NCBI RefSeq assembly: GCF_021654135.1
Contig: NZ_JAKGSD010000032.1
Coordinates: forward strand, 1-64,000
Direction: 5' to 3'
Length of the DNA stretch: 64,000 nt
Origin: Amycolatopsis tucumanensis
GTDB taxonomy: Bacteria > Actinomycetota > Actinomycetes > Mycobacteriales > Pseudonocardiaceae
This document shows, piece after piece, positions 24,415 through 32,740 of the stretch. The number at the start of each line of letters is the position of its first letter. Position 1 is the stretch's first letter. Below the pieces are notes generated by a model. The model did not search any database. It was not told the DNA's origin and saw only the letters and a list, made by a program, of their open reading frames with translations. Both the position numbers and the translations under genes were made by a program.

Positions 24415-25103
24415 CACGCCGCCTCGAACGCCGTCGCGGTGACCAGGGGCGTCCGCCGCACCCACGCGACGCGCGCGAGTCCCGCCCTTGCAGCGACGCG
24501 CTCCCACTCCGCGCGCGGGTAGAAGTGCCACGCGCCCGGCCCGAAGGCCAGCACGTTCGGCAGGTCGCGGTGGTGTTCCACCAGCACCAGCCGGCCGCCC
24601 GGCCGCAGCACGCGGCGCGCCTCGCGGAACAACGCCTCCCGCCCGGCCGGGGTGCGCAGCTCGTGCGCGGCGAGCACCGCCAGCACGACGTCGACGCCGC
24701 CGGTCGCCAGCGGGAGCGCCTCCGCCCGCACCGGCAGCGCCCTCGCCGGGTAGCGCCGGCGAGCCCGCCGGATCGACGCCTCGACCGGGCCGCGCGGATC
24801 GAGCACGTCCAGCACCACGCCGGCGGACTCCGGCAGGAGGGCGGGCAGCGTGGGCGAGACCTCGTCGAACCCGGCGGTGACCAGCACGTGCCGGCGCACC
24901 CGCGCGGGCAGCACCGGCCGCAGCCACGTCCACCGGTAGAGGCCGGAGACGTCGTAGACCCACCAGGACGCCGCCAGGCTCGCGACCGTGAACCACGCCG
25001 CCCCGGCGCGCGCCGGTTTCGGCAGCGGCGCCGCGGCGACCACCGCGCCGGCGAGCACCTTCGGCCAGTTGAACGCCAGGACCTGCGCGACCCCGCGCAT
25101 CAC
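24414..25103 (-). CDS. Membrane-associated class I SAM-dependent methyltransferase-like protein
   Basis: The 229-residue protein has an N-terminal hydrophobic region (about residues 8-60, with WFTVASLAASWWVYDVSG) followed by a Rossmann methyltransferase core. Post-I acidic strand, LPLATGGVDVVLAVLAAHEL and ARRVLRPGGRLVLVEHHRD are recognisable. The usual glycine-rich motif I is degenerate (VVLDVLDPRGP), so SAM binding needs proof. It starts four bases inside the DUF2071 gene. Paired with the BtaA-like gene two positions upstream, it could be an N-methyltransferase of lipid head groups; that is a hypothesis only. Confidence 0.7.
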   Translation of the reverse strand: MMRGVAQVLAFNWPKVLAGAVVAAAPLPKPARAGAAWFTVASLAASWWVYDVSGLYRWTWLRPVLPARVRRHVLVTAGFDEVSPTLPALLPESAGVVLDVLDPRGPVEASIRRARRRYPARALPVRAEALPLATGGVDVVLAVLAAHELRTPAGREALFREARRVLRPGGRLVLVEHHRDLPNVLAFGPGAWHFYPRAEWERVAARAGLARVAWVRRTPLVTATAFEAA

Positions 25104-25831
25104 CGGAGCTCACCCCGGTGCCAGCCGTAGTCCACATCGGACACGTGAAAAGCGTTGGCCAGCACGGCTCCGCCGAAACGCCCCAGGAAGGCGACCTCGT
25201 GCCGCGGAATGCCGACGGGTTCGGGTCGCCAGCCGCTGCGGAACGCCTTGACCACCACGATGCCCTCCTTGTCCGGCGAGAACGTGTACGGCAGCGGCCC
25301 GGCGAACCGCCGCGCGTCGGCCGGGGTGGCGAACACCTTGTCCCACAACGGTTCCCGCTCGCCGAGATCGGCGGTGACGTCGAGATCGCCCTGCCCGTCC
25401 CGCGACCGCACGGTGAACCGCAGCGTGTCGTCCTGCCGGGAGACCCGGGCCGCGCTGCGGTGGTAGTGGTAGCCGGTGAGGACGTTCCCGCCGAGCGCGA
25501 GCAGGGCGCGGTCGGTGTCGCTGCGCAGGATCCGCAAGCCGCGCATGGTCTTCCCGCCCGGGGTGCGCAGCCGCGCGAGGATGCGGTAGCCGGTCATCAC
25601 CGAGCGGAACCCGAGCGGCGCGGGCAGGACCGACGGCCGCAGGTGCCGCAGCGCGACCAGGGCGACCGCCACGAAGGCGTGTTCGGCGCCGTCCGGGCCG
25701 GTGTAGGTGTCCAGGGTCAGCGGTTCCGGCAGCAGCGGCGCGACCTGCGAGGGATCGACGGCGTACGTGAGGACGAGGGAGTGGTCGAACCTGGTCCGCA
25801 TGGGCAGCGGGTGCCGGTTCAGCACGGTCAT
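25100..25831 (-). CDS. DUF2071 family protein
   Basis: This 243-residue protein carries the DUF2071 pattern: TRFDHSLVLTYAVDPSQVAPLLPEPL shortened here to its anchors (VLTYAVDP...VAPLLPEPL), then AFVAVALV, GYRILARL and, near the end, FLGRFGGAVLANAFHVSDVD. The family relates distantly to acetoacetate-decarboxylase-like beta folds and has no established reaction. It overlaps both neighbours by four bases, which implies fixed stoichiometry with the BtaA-like protein and the methyltransferase. Confidence 0.75.
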   Translation of the reverse strand: MTVLNRHPLPMRTRFDHSLVLTYAVDPSQVAPLLPEPLTLDTYTGPDGAEHAFVAVALVALRHLRPSVLPAPLGFRSVMTGYRILARLRTPGGKTMRGLRILRSDTDRALLALGGNVLTGYHYHRSAARVSRQDDTLRFTVRSRDGQGDLDVTADLGEREPLWDKVFATPADARRFAGPLPYTFSPDKEGIVVVKAFRSGWRPEPVGIPRHEVAFLGRFGGAVLANAFHVSDVDYGWHRGELR

Positions 25832-26634
25832 GGACACCTCCGTACTTCCACTACGCCCCAGAGCATCGAGCGGTCGGGCGGGCCGGGATCCTCGCCGGGA
25901 CGTGGTTCGCGGAACGAGCGGGACACCACCACTCCCCCTGGCCGCAGGGCGTGCCGCACGGCTGCGGCGAGCCGGGCCGCGTACCGCGCGTCGGGGCCGT
26001 CGAGGACGTTCGACAGGGAGATGCCGTCGTAGCAGCCGCGGGGCGCCTGTTCGAGGTGCTCGGCGACGTCGGCGTGGACGAGCGTGGCGGCGGCGCGGGT
26101 GTCGCGGGCGAGTTCGTCGTGTCCGGCGAGCAGCCGCCACGCCCACGGGTTGTCCGCAGGGGCGTGTGCGAGGCCCCGGCGGACGCGGGCGAGCAGCACG
26201 CGGTCGAGGCGCGGCGGGATCGCGTGCCGGAAGGCGGGCAGCAGGAGACCCAGCGGCGCGAGCCCGGTCGCGAGCAGGCCCTGGAGGCGGCGGGATTCCA
26301 GGAGCGCGACGGGATCGCCGTCGCGGAGGACCTCGTCGACGTGGCGCCAGCGGGGGTCGAGCACGCGGAGGGCGGCGCGCCCGGCGGCGAGCAGGCGTTC
26401 GGCCCGGCCAGTGGCCGCGGGGGCGCCGGCGAGGCGGTCCCGGCAGTAGGCCAGTTGCGCGGGGTTGATGTCCACGGCGGTGACGTCGTACCCGGCGCGC
26501 GCGAGCGCGGACACAGTCTCCCCGGCGGCCGCGATCGCGAGGACGCGCCCGCGGGGCAGGGCGCGGAGTTCGACGTCCGGGTCCTCGTAGCCCCAGCCGA
26601 ACAGCAGGCCCCGCCGGCCCGCCCAGGGGTTCAC
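25828..26634 (-). CDS. DUF3419/BtaA-like 3-amino-3-carboxypropyl transferase homologue
   Basis: The 268-residue protein matches the DUF3419 family. LLFGWGYEDPDVEL is the entry motif, GRVLAIAAAGETVSALA is the SAM-binding loop, VTAVDINPAQLAYC the acidic strand, and YDGISLSNVLDGPD the later conserved block. BtaA uses SAM to transfer the aminocarboxypropyl group to diacylglycerol for betaine lipids. This protein is much shorter than typical BtaA (about 400 residues), so the acceptor may differ. GTG 26634 overlaps the upstream stop by four bases. Start choice fits WAGRRGLLFGWGYEDP as the family N-terminus. Confidence 0.72.
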   Translation of the reverse strand: MNPWAGRRGLLFGWGYEDPDVELRALPRGRVLAIAAAGETVSALARAGYDVTAVDINPAQLAYCRDRLAGAPAATGRAERLLAAGRAALRVLDPRWRHVDEVLRDGDPVALLESRRLQGLLATGLAPLGLLLPAFRHAIPPRLDRVLLARVRRGLAHAPADNPWAWRLLAGHDELARDTRAAATLVHADVAEHLEQAPRGCYDGISLSNVLDGPDARYAARLAAAVRHALRPGGVVVSRSFREPRPGEDPGPPDRSMLWGVVEVRRCP

Positions 26635-27011
26635 CGGTGCCGCCGGAGTGCGACGAGCCAGGCCAGGACGAGCAGGACGACGTTGTGCAGCACCAGGTTC
26701 AGCGGTTCGGCGATGTGCCCGCCGCCGAAGGCGAGGCCACCGGCGTTGAACCCGGCGAGCAACGCGGTCTGCACGGCCGCGGCGGTGCGTGGCGCCCAGC
26801 CGGTCAGCACCCACCCGCCGAGGGCGACCTCGGCGAGACCGATCAGCAGGAGGACGACCCCGGCGGCCCCGCCGAGCACCGGCACGGACTCGACGATCGC
26901 CCGCTCGTCCGGCCGGGCGCCCAGCACCTTGGCGACGAGCCCTTCGTAGATCCACACGGCGGCCACCGCCCCCGGCGGCACCCATCGGGCCGCCCACTCC
27001 CCCACGCGCAC
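26631..27011 (-). CDS. DoxX-like small membrane protein
   Basis: A 126-residue, four-helix protein with VAAVWIYEGLVAKVL in helix one and a PVLGGAAGVVLLLIGLAEV stretch in helix two, consistent with DoxX-like (DUF4345/DoxX_2) proteins. It is the first gene of the five-gene operon 24013-27011. GTG at 27011 and at 27005 are both possible starts. A 26-bp gap separates it from the stop of the DUF1772 gene on the same strand, so longer read-through from that promoter is possible. Confidence 0.72.
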   Translation of the reverse strand: MRVGEWAARWVPPGAVAAVWIYEGLVAKVLGARPDERAIVESVPVLGGAAGVVLLLIGLAEVALGGWVLTGWAPRTAAAVQTALLAGFNAGGLAFGGGHIAEPLNLVLHNVVLLVLAWLVALRRHR

Positions 27012-27037
27012 GGGTCGACTCTAGATCTCGCTCGGGC

Positions 27038-27484
27038 TCAGGCGAGCGCGGCGGCCAGCAGGGCGAAGGCGCCGATGATGACGGCGACGCGGATGTAGTG
27101 GAAGCGGTCCCAGCGCTGCGACTGCTGCTTCCAGTCCGCGGGCCGGTTCTCCGGGGTCCACGTCTTGCTCTGGTTGTTGATCGGGACGAGCAGCAGGACC
27201 GACATGATCACGCTGACGATCAGCAGCGCGCCGGCGGTGATGACGAGGCCGGTGCCGTCCTGACTCCACCCGGCGATCGCCCAGACCGCGACGAGCGCGA
27301 GCGAGGTGAGGTACCAGACCGGCATCACGGCGCCGAGCATCCGGCCGCCGTGGGCGCGGCCGAGCAGGGTGCTCTCGTCCGACAGGCGGGCGAGGATCGG
27401 GTTGATGACGAAGGCGACCGAAAACTCCACCCCCACCATCACGCCGACGACGACGGTGGTGAGCACCTCGAGTGCGTTGAGCAT
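27038..27484 (-). CDS. DUF1772 family membrane protein
   Basis: A 148-residue, four-helix protein. VFVINPILARL-like text (FVINPILARLSDE) after helix one and VPINNQSKTW after helix three are DUF1772 hallmarks. The ribosome site GGAGGAG stands just upstream of ATG 27484. The gene is divergent from a TetR regulator, with two similar palindromes in the 91-bp gap. Function is unknown; TetR-controlled DUF1772 proteins are often induced by small hydrophobic compounds. Confidence 0.82.
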   Translation of the reverse strand: MLNALEVLTTVVVGVMVGVEFSVAFVINPILARLSDESTLLGRAHGGRMLGAVMPVWYLTSLALVAVWAIAGWSQDGTGLVITAGALLIVSVIMSVLLLVPINNQSKTWTPENRPADWKQQSQRWDRFHYIRVAVIIGAFALLAAALA

Positions 27485-27502
27485 GACTACTCCTCCGAGA
27501 AC

Positions 27503-27566
27503 CTAGCGTTGCTAGCTGATGTGGCAACGCTAGCGCAACCATTGCTCGCTTGTCTAGCAGTGCTAG
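27503..27566. promoter_or_regulatory. Twin TetR operators CTAGCgttGCTAG and CTAGCAgTGCTAG
   Basis: Two 13-bp palindromes at 27503-27515 and 27554-27566 have centres 51 bp apart, about five helical turns. CTAGCGTTGC (27503-27512) also pairs with GCAACGCTAG (27524-27533), making a third, wider repeat. Both sites fall in the divergent promoter region of the DUF1772 and TetR genes, so shared repression and autoregulation by that TetR are likely. Confidence 0.7.
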
Positions 27567-27575
27567 GATCGACTT

Positions 27576-28154
27576 GTGTCGGTACAGGAACGCAAGGAGC
27601 GCGAGCGGGCGAACCGGGAACGCCTGATCTTGGCGACGGCCCGCGAACTCGCCGAGCAGCAGGGCTGGGACGCGGTCACGACCCGCAGGCTCGCCGAGCG
27701 CATCGAATACAGCCAGCCGGTTCTCTACAGCCACTTCCGCGGCAAACGCGAGATCATCGGAGCCGTCGCGCTGGAAGGCGCCACCGAGCTGGCCACGGCG
27801 TTGCGGGCCGCGGCCGCCGCGGCGGACGGGCCGCGGGCTCGGGTCACCGCGATCGCCCGCGCCTACCTCGACTTCGCGGCCCGCCACCCGGCGGTCTACG
27901 ACGCGATGTTCCAGCTCGACGGTGGCCTGGCGTTCGCGCGGGACGACACGCCGGAACCGCTGAAGGACGGCTTCGCCGCGCTGCTGGAGAACCTCGGCGA
28001 GGTCGCCGGCGACGGCGTGCACCCGGGGCTGTTCACCGAGGTGTTCTGGGCGGCCCTGCACGGGCTGGCGACGCTGACCCGGGCGGGACGGCTGCCGCCG
28101 GCGGACGCCGAGCGGCGGACGGAACTGCTGGTGGACCGGCTCGCCGTGTTCTGA
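27576..28154 (+). CDS. TetR-family transcriptional regulator
   Basis: The 192-residue regulator has an HTH at about residues 20-60 (AVTTRRLAERIEYSQPVLYS, then HFRGKREII) and a TetR_C_33-like C-terminal domain (GFAALLENLGEV, FWAALHGLATLTRAGRLPP). It begins with GTG 27576. It is divergent from the DUF1772 gene and is the probable binder of the twin palindromes between them. The ligand is unknown. Confidence 0.88.
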   Translation: MSVQERKERERANRERLILATARELAEQQGWDAVTTRRLAERIEYSQPVLYSHFRGKREIIGAVALEGATELATALRAAAAAADGPRARVTAIARAYLDFAARHPAVYDAMFQLDGGLAFARDDTPEPLKDGFAALLENLGEVAGDGVHPGLFTEVFWAALHGLATLTRAGRLPPADAERRTELLVDRLAVF

Positions 28155-28160
28155 CGCCGG

Positions 28161-28796
28161 TCAGATCCCGAAGAGCGGCAGGCAGGGCGGCAGGTTCTCG
28201 ATCGTCACCGGGATGTCGTCGCGCCACGCGTCGCGGCCGAGGCGCAGCCGGTGCTCGACGGCGAGCGCGTCGCGAACCACGTGCCGCGCGACGCCGTCCG
28301 GGCGGTAACCGAGCTTGCGGGAGACCGCGAGGGAGGCGGCGTTGTCCTCGAACGCGCCGGACGCGGCCTCCTCCGCGCCGAGGCCCGCGAAGGCGAGGTG
28401 CAGCACCGCGCGGCGCATCTCCGTGCCGATGCCCTGGCCCTGGTACCGGCGGCCCACCCACGAGCCGGTGTGGACCTCGCGGGTGATGGCGAACCGCTTC
28501 GCGCTGACGCTCTGCTGGCCGACCACCTCGCCGTCCCGGAAGACGACGAGGTCGAGGCCCCAGTCGTCCGGGCTCCACCGGCCCAGCCGGAGCCAGTGGA
28601 ACTGCACGAGCGACCGCGCCACGAGCGCCGGTTCCTGGTCGGTCCACGGAACGAGGAACGGCATGCTGCCCGGCTCGTGCACCCCCTCCGAGGCGAGCTC
28701 AGCCAGCGCGGCGAGCTCCTCCGGCGCAGGCAGGCGCAGTTCGAGCCGCGGGGTCCGCACCCGCAGCGCGAGCAGAGGGAAGTGATCGGCCAGCAT
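28161..28796 (-). CDS. GNAT-family N-acetyltransferase (RimJ/RimL-like)
   Basis: A 211-residue acetyltransferase. The RTPRLELRLP start and VGQQSVSAKRFAITREVHTG strand lead to the acetyl-CoA loop VGRRYQGQGIGTEMRRAVLH. EDNAASLAVSRKLGYRPDG is the C-terminal signature of RimJ/RimL-type enzymes. Acceptor could be a protein N-terminus, antibiotic or small amine. The gene is convergent with TetR (gap of six bases) and divergent from the PH-domain protein at 28840. An in-frame extension upstream of 28796 has no family similarity. Confidence 0.86.
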   Translation of the reverse strand: MLADHFPLLALRVRTPRLELRLPAPEELAALAELASEGVHEPGSMPFLVPWTDQEPALVARSLVQFHWLRLGRWSPDDWGLDLVVFRDGEVVGQQSVSAKRFAITREVHTGSWVGRRYQGQGIGTEMRRAVLHLAFAGLGAEEAASGAFEDNAASLAVSRKLGYRPDGVARHVVRDALAVEHRLRLGRDAWRDDIPVTIENLPPCLPLFGI

Positions 28797-28839
28797 CGGC
28801 CCATCCTGGCAGAGGTCAGGACTACCCGAGGTGAGACGA

Positions 28840-29388
28840 ATGCGCGGCGAGACCATCACGGTGCTGCGGCGAGGCGGCGAGCAGTGGTACATCGGCGTCG
28901 CCGCACTCGCTGTCGCAGTCCTGTTCGTCTGGGTGGTGACCGACGGCGTCTTCCGCGGCGATCCCTTCGGCAACGTCGCCGAACTCATAATCGCCACCGG
29001 TTGGGGGTTCTGGGGGCCGATCAGGTACCTGCAGGTCAGGGTCGAGGTCAAGCAGAGCGGTCTTGTCGTCCACAACTTCTTCACCCGGTACTCGATCCCG
29101 TGGGCAGCGGTGACCAGGCTGGAAGCTCAACCAGCTCTGCGAATCGTGTTGTCCGACGGCAAAGTCGTGGCACCGGGGACCGGCGCGGAATCGCTCGCCT
29201 CCACCATCCGCCACAACCGCACGCAACGCGCGATGCAGGAACGCATCGAGGCGGCACGACAGCGCGCACTGGACCAAACCTCGGCCGAGGTGGTGACGAA
29301 GCGGGTCTGGGCAGGCAACCTCGCCATCCTGGCCGGGGCCTACGCGGGCATGTTCGCCGTCGCGGGGATCGCCTGGCTCGTCAAGTAG
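28840..29388 (+). CDS. Hypothetical membrane-anchored protein with PH-like domain
   Basis: A 182-residue protein with two N-terminal helices (YIGVAALAVAVLFVWVV and a second near residue 55) and a C-terminal helix (LAILAGAYAGMFAVAGIAWL). A soluble beta-rich segment lies between, with VKQSGLVVHNFFTRYSIPWA and VTRLEA, which resembles bacterial PH-like (PF10756) domains. Base ATG 28840 has GAGGTGA ahead of it; a GTG at 28831 is the alternative. Similar two-part proteins recur at 34771 and 46248 in this window. Role unknown. Confidence 0.7.
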   Translation: MRGETITVLRRGGEQWYIGVAALAVAVLFVWVVTDGVFRGDPFGNVAELIIATGWGFWGPIRYLQVRVEVKQSGLVVHNFFTRYSIPWAAVTRLEAQPALRIVLSDGKVVAPGTGAESLASTIRHNRTQRAMQERIEAARQRALDQTSAEVVTKRVWAGNLAILAGAYAGMFAVAGIAWLVK

Positions 29389-29389
29389 A

Positions 29390-30481
29390 TCACTCCCCCA
29401 CGAAGACCATCTCCGGGTAGCGCGGCGACGGGCCGTCCAGCAGGTGGTCGTTCCGGTCGCGCAGCCACCGGTCGAAGAACGACGCCACGTACGCGCGCTG
29501 CGTGCGCACCGCGGTCGCCGGGTCGAGGGTGCCCAGCGGGACGCCCAGCTGCGGCACCAACGCCGCGGCATCGGTGAACGTCGCGTGTTCCGAGCCGAGC
29601 AACCGCAGCTGCGCCGTCCAGCCGTGCGTCGCCGCGCGGAAGGCTTTCCAGCCGGGGCCCGTGTCGGTCTCGCCGTCCTTGCCGACCAGCAGGAACGGCC
29701 CCCTCAGCCCCTCCGCGGCCGGCGGCATCAGGCTCCCGTCGAACCACGTCAGGTTCCCGTCCAGGTTCACCCCGGCCACCACGCGCGGGTCGGCGGCCAT
29801 CGTCAGCGCCGCGGCCGCCCCGCCCATCGAGTGCCCGATCATGCCGACCCGGCTCACGTCCAGCCGCCCGGCCAGCGCGTCCAGCACGAACCGCGTGTCC
29901 GCGACCCGCACGTCGAGCGCCTTGCGCAGGAACGCGTCCGGATCACCGGGGTCGACCATGGTCCGCACCGAGCCGTCCGGGAACTCCACCTCCGGCGACT
30001 CCCACGTGTGGTCGATGCTGATCACGACGTACCCGCGGCTCGCCAGGTCCTCGGCCGTCGCGGTGCCCCACGTGCGCGGCTCCCCCAGCCCCGGTGAGTA
30101 CACGACCACCGGCCGCCGCCCGGGCAGCGGCACGGCGTCGCGCCGCGCGTTGGTCCGCACGCCCGCCCAGTCCGCCGACGGCACGCCCAGTCCCAGCAGA
30201 CCGTTCGCGGTGACGGCGTCGAAGTGCGCGGCGGCGCCGGGCAGCATGTACGGCGCCGCGCGCCCCGGGCCGGGCAACGCCGGGTAGTGCAGGCTGACCA
30301 TCAGCTCCCGCGGCCCGCCGCGCCACGGATCGGTCCGCGACGCGTCCACGAGGTGCAACTCGGTCTGCCCCACCCGGTACGGGCCGGTGGGCCGCGGCAG
30401 CACGAGGTCCGTCGCCGCGGACGCGGGCACCACCGACGCGAGCAGCACCGCCACGGCGAGCACGAAGGTTCTCCGGATCAT
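29390..30481 (-). CDS. Secreted alpha/beta hydrolase, PAF-acetylhydrolase/lipase-like
   Basis: This 363-residue exported enzyme has a signal peptide (MIRRTFVLAVAVLLASVVP, cut near ASA-AT). The nucleophile elbow is GHSMGG, preceded by the oxyanion stretch VVVYSPGLGEPRTWGT. An Asp and the catalytic His in GSEHATFTD complete the triad. The overall order agrees with platelet-activating-factor acetylhydrolase isoform II and streptomycete lipases, which cleave short or oxidised acyl esters. Two in-frame ATGs lie up to 12 codons upstream. It is convergent with the PH-like gene, one base apart. Confidence 0.85.
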   Translation of the reverse strand: MIRRTFVLAVAVLLASVVPASAATDLVLPRPTGPYRVGQTELHLVDASRTDPWRGGPRELMVSLHYPALPGPGRAAPYMLPGAAAHFDAVTANGLLGLGVPSADWAGVRTNARRDAVPLPGRRPVVVYSPGLGEPRTWGTATAEDLASRGYVVISIDHTWESPEVEFPDGSVRTMVDPGDPDAFLRKALDVRVADTRFVLDALAGRLDVSRVGMIGHSMGGAAAALTMAADPRVVAGVNLDGNLTWFDGSLMPPAAEGLRGPFLLVGKDGETDTGPGWKAFRAATHGWTAQLRLLGSEHATFTDAAALVPQLGVPLGTLDPATAVRTQRAYVASFFDRWLRDRNDHLLDGPSPRYPEMVFVGE

Positions 30482-30545
30482 GCCGATCATGCTGCTCGGC
30501 CGCGCGTGGCACGGCATCCGGGAAAAACCCGGGTAGGTTCACACG

Positions 30546-31157
30546 GTGGCGGAACGCAGGCACGGCACCCCGGCTCCCGCGACCGGCTCGACGGTCACCG
30601 GTCAGGACTGGGAAGGCGCGCACCTCAGCGGCGAACGGCACGAGCGCGTCGCGTTCGTCCGGGCCGACCTGAGCGAGGCGGTCACCGAGGGCGCGGTCTT
30701 CACGGAGTGCACCTTCCGGGACAGCCGGTTCAACGCCTCCCGGCACACCGGCGCCGCGTTCCTGAACTGCACGTTCACCGGCTGCTCGTTCTTCGACGCC
30801 ACCTTCACCGACTGCAAGACCACCGGCTCGATGTTCGACCGCTGCACGTTCGACCTGCTGACCGCCGAGGGCGGCGACTGGTCGTTCACCGGCCTGCCCG
30901 GCGCCGACCTGCGGCGCGCGTCGTTCAGCGGTGTGCGCCTGCGCGAGGCCGACCTGACCGGCGCCCGGATCGGCGGCACGGTGCACCGGTGCGACCTGTC
31001 CGGCGCCTGGCTGCACGCCGCCGATCTGTCCGGTTGCGACCTGCGGGGCAGCGAGATCACCGGGCTGAACCCGCTGGAGACCAAGCTCGCCGGCGCGACG
31101 ATCGACCCCGAGCAGGCCCTCGTGCTGGCCGGCGCGCTCGGCGTGCGGATCCGCTGA
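30546..31157 (+). CDS. Pentapeptide-repeat protein
   Basis: A 203-residue protein with repeated A(D/N)LXX-type units forming a right-handed beta-helix. Examples are VRADLSEAV, CTFRDSRFN, CTFTGCSFFDATF, GADLRRASFSG, READLTGARI and HAADLSGCDLRGSEI. The TF/SF-rich early coils and ADL-rich late coils flank a WSF break near residue 118. Qnr and MfpA members mimic DNA and protect gyrase, but most others have no known target. It starts with GTG 30546 and is divergent from the secreted hydrolase. Confidence 0.85.
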   Translation: MAERRHGTPAPATGSTVTGQDWEGAHLSGERHERVAFVRADLSEAVTEGAVFTECTFRDSRFNASRHTGAAFLNCTFTGCSFFDATFTDCKTTGSMFDRCTFDLLTAEGGDWSFTGLPGADLRRASFSGVRLREADLTGARIGGTVHRCDLSGAWLHAADLSGCDLRGSEITGLNPLETKLAGATIDPEQALVLAGALGVRIR

Positions 31158-31166
31158 CCTCCGCGC

Positions 31167-31787
31167 TCACCCACAGCCGTCGTGGACGACCTCGATCGAC
31201 CACGGCCGCTCCTGCGTGTGCAGGTTCCAGTAGTGCTCGGCGATGTCGTCCGGGTCGAACGCGGTGCCGGGCGCGACCGGCCCGGCGACGGTCACCGACG
31301 CGACGTGCACCCCGGCCGGCCCGTACCGCGCGTCGAGCAGGGCGACGAGCGTGCGAACGCCGGCCTTGCCCAGGGACAGGCTCACGTACTCCGGCTTGGG
31401 TTCCGGCATCCCGCCGGTGACGAGGATCGTGCCGCTGCCTCGTTCGGCCATCGCCGGAGCGACGTGCGCCGCGGCGGTCAGCGCGCCGACGACGTTCACC
31501 GCCCACGCGTCCAGCTGCGCCCGCGCCGGGAGTTCGCCCGGCGCGTCCGGCTGGATTACCGCCGCGTTGTAGACGAGCACGTCCGGCGTGCCGAACTCGG
31601 CGGCCGCCGCGTCCAGTGCGGCCCGCAGCGCGTCCTCGTCCGCGCTGTCGGCGACGAAGCTCCGCGCCCCGGGCATGGTCCGTTCCGTGCGCGCCACGAG
31701 CGCGATCGGCAGGCCCTCGCGCGCGAACCGCCGCGCCACCGCCTGCCCGATGCCCGGGCCCGCCCCGATGATCACCACTCCACTCAT
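31167..31787 (-). CDS. SDR-family oxidoreductase-like protein lacking the catalytic Tyr
   Basis: The 206-residue Rossmann protein has the cofactor loop GAGPGIGQAVA (residues 8-18), NAAV in place of NNAG, and VTGG. At the active site the segment reads YVSLSLGKAGVR, so the residue four before the Lys is Leu, not Tyr. This places it among non-classical SDRs whose activity is unclear. It is also shorter than a full SDR at the substrate loop. The start at 31787 was picked because the glycine-rich motif follows at once. It stands nine bases from the convergent pentapeptide gene. Confidence 0.8.
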   Translation of the reverse strand: MSGVVIIGAGPGIGQAVARRFAREGLPIALVARTERTMPGARSFVADSADEDALRAALDAAAAEFGTPDVLVYNAAVIQPDAPGELPARAQLDAWAVNVVGALTAAAHVAPAMAERGSGTILVTGGMPEPKPEYVSLSLGKAGVRTLVALLDARYGPAGVHVASVTVAGPVAPGTAFDPDDIAEHYWNLHTQERPWSIEVVHDGCG

Positions 31788-31884
31788 GCGGGCGACGGTA
31801 GAAGCCTGACACGGTGACAAGGTCAAGCTGCGCCGGGAACGGCTCACGACCTGACGCGGTCGCGAGCCGGTCCGGGCCGTGCGG

Positions 31885-32700
31885 TCAGTTCGTCACGCGC
31901 ACGTAGTCGACGACGAGCTGCTGCGGGAACTTGGTGCTGCCGTCCGGGTCGCCGGGCCAGTAGCCGCCCACGGCGAGGTTGAGGATCAGGAAGAACGGGT
32001 GGTCGAACACCCACCGGTCGCCGCCGAGGTCGGCGGGCGTCCTGGTCTGGTAGAGCACGCCGTCGACGTACCAGCGGATCTGGTTCGGCGCCCAGTCGAC
32101 GGCGAAGGTGTGGAAGCCGTCGGAGAAGTTCGGGCCGGAGTAGGCGGCGCCGATGCCCTCCGCGCCCGAGTAGCCGGGGCCGTGGATGGTGCCGTGCACG
32201 GTGTTCGGCTCGAACCCGACGTTCTCCATGAAGTCGATCTCGCCGCAGTTCGGCCAGCCGTTGGTGCCGATGTCGTTGCCCAGCGCCCAGAACGCCGGCC
32301 ACATGCCCTGCCCGCGCGGCAGCTTCATGCGGGCCTCGAAGTGCCCGTAGGTCTGGGTGAACCGGCCCGCGGTGTTCAGCCGCGCCGAGGTGTACTCGCA
32401 CGGTCCGTACCAGCAGTTGTAGCCGCCGGGGTTCTCGCGGCGGGCGGTGATCACGAGGTTGCCCTGGCCGTCGAGCGCCGCGTTGGCGGCGCCGGCCGTG
32501 TAGTACTGCCGCTCGTGGTTGTTGACGTTGTCCCCGGTCTCCAGCTGCCACTTCGCCGGGTCGACCGCGCTGCCCGCGGGGCCGTTGAAGTCGTCGTTGA
32601 ACGTCACCGTGGCCGCCTGCGCCTGCGGCGCGGTGAGGGTGGCGGCGGCGACCAGTGCGGGGAGGAGGAAACGGAACCAGCTCGACATCTTCATCGACAT
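31885..32700 (-). CDS. Secreted glycoside hydrolase family 16 (beta-glucanase)
   Basis: A 271-residue exported enzyme. After a signal peptide (FRFLLPALVAAATLTAPQAQA) comes one GH16 catalytic domain. The retaining-hydrolase motif EIDFMENVG supplies nucleophile and acid/base Glu. NTVHGTIHG and GFHTFAVDWAPNQIRWYVDG are further GH16 anchors. Probable substrates are beta-1,3- or beta-1,3/1,4-glucans (laminarin, fungal wall). No carbohydrate-binding module is attached. The ATG at 32700 follows GGAAGG. A DasR-like site (32741-32756) lies 41 bp upstream, suggesting control by amino-sugar availability. Confidence 0.92.
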   Translation of the reverse strand: MSMKMSSWFRFLLPALVAAATLTAPQAQAATVTFNDDFNGPAGSAVDPAKWQLETGDNVNNHERQYYTAGAANAALDGQGNLVITARRENPGGYNCWYGPCEYTSARLNTAGRFTQTYGHFEARMKLPRGQGMWPAFWALGNDIGTNGWPNCGEIDFMENVGFEPNTVHGTIHGPGYSGAEGIGAAYSGPNFSDGFHTFAVDWAPNQIRWYVDGVLYQTRTPADLGGDRWVFDHPFFLILNLAVGGYWPGDPDGSTKFPQQLVVDYVRVTN

Positions 32701-32740
32701 CACGCCTTCCGGCCGTTTGTTGTGGGGAAGAACAAAGTAG

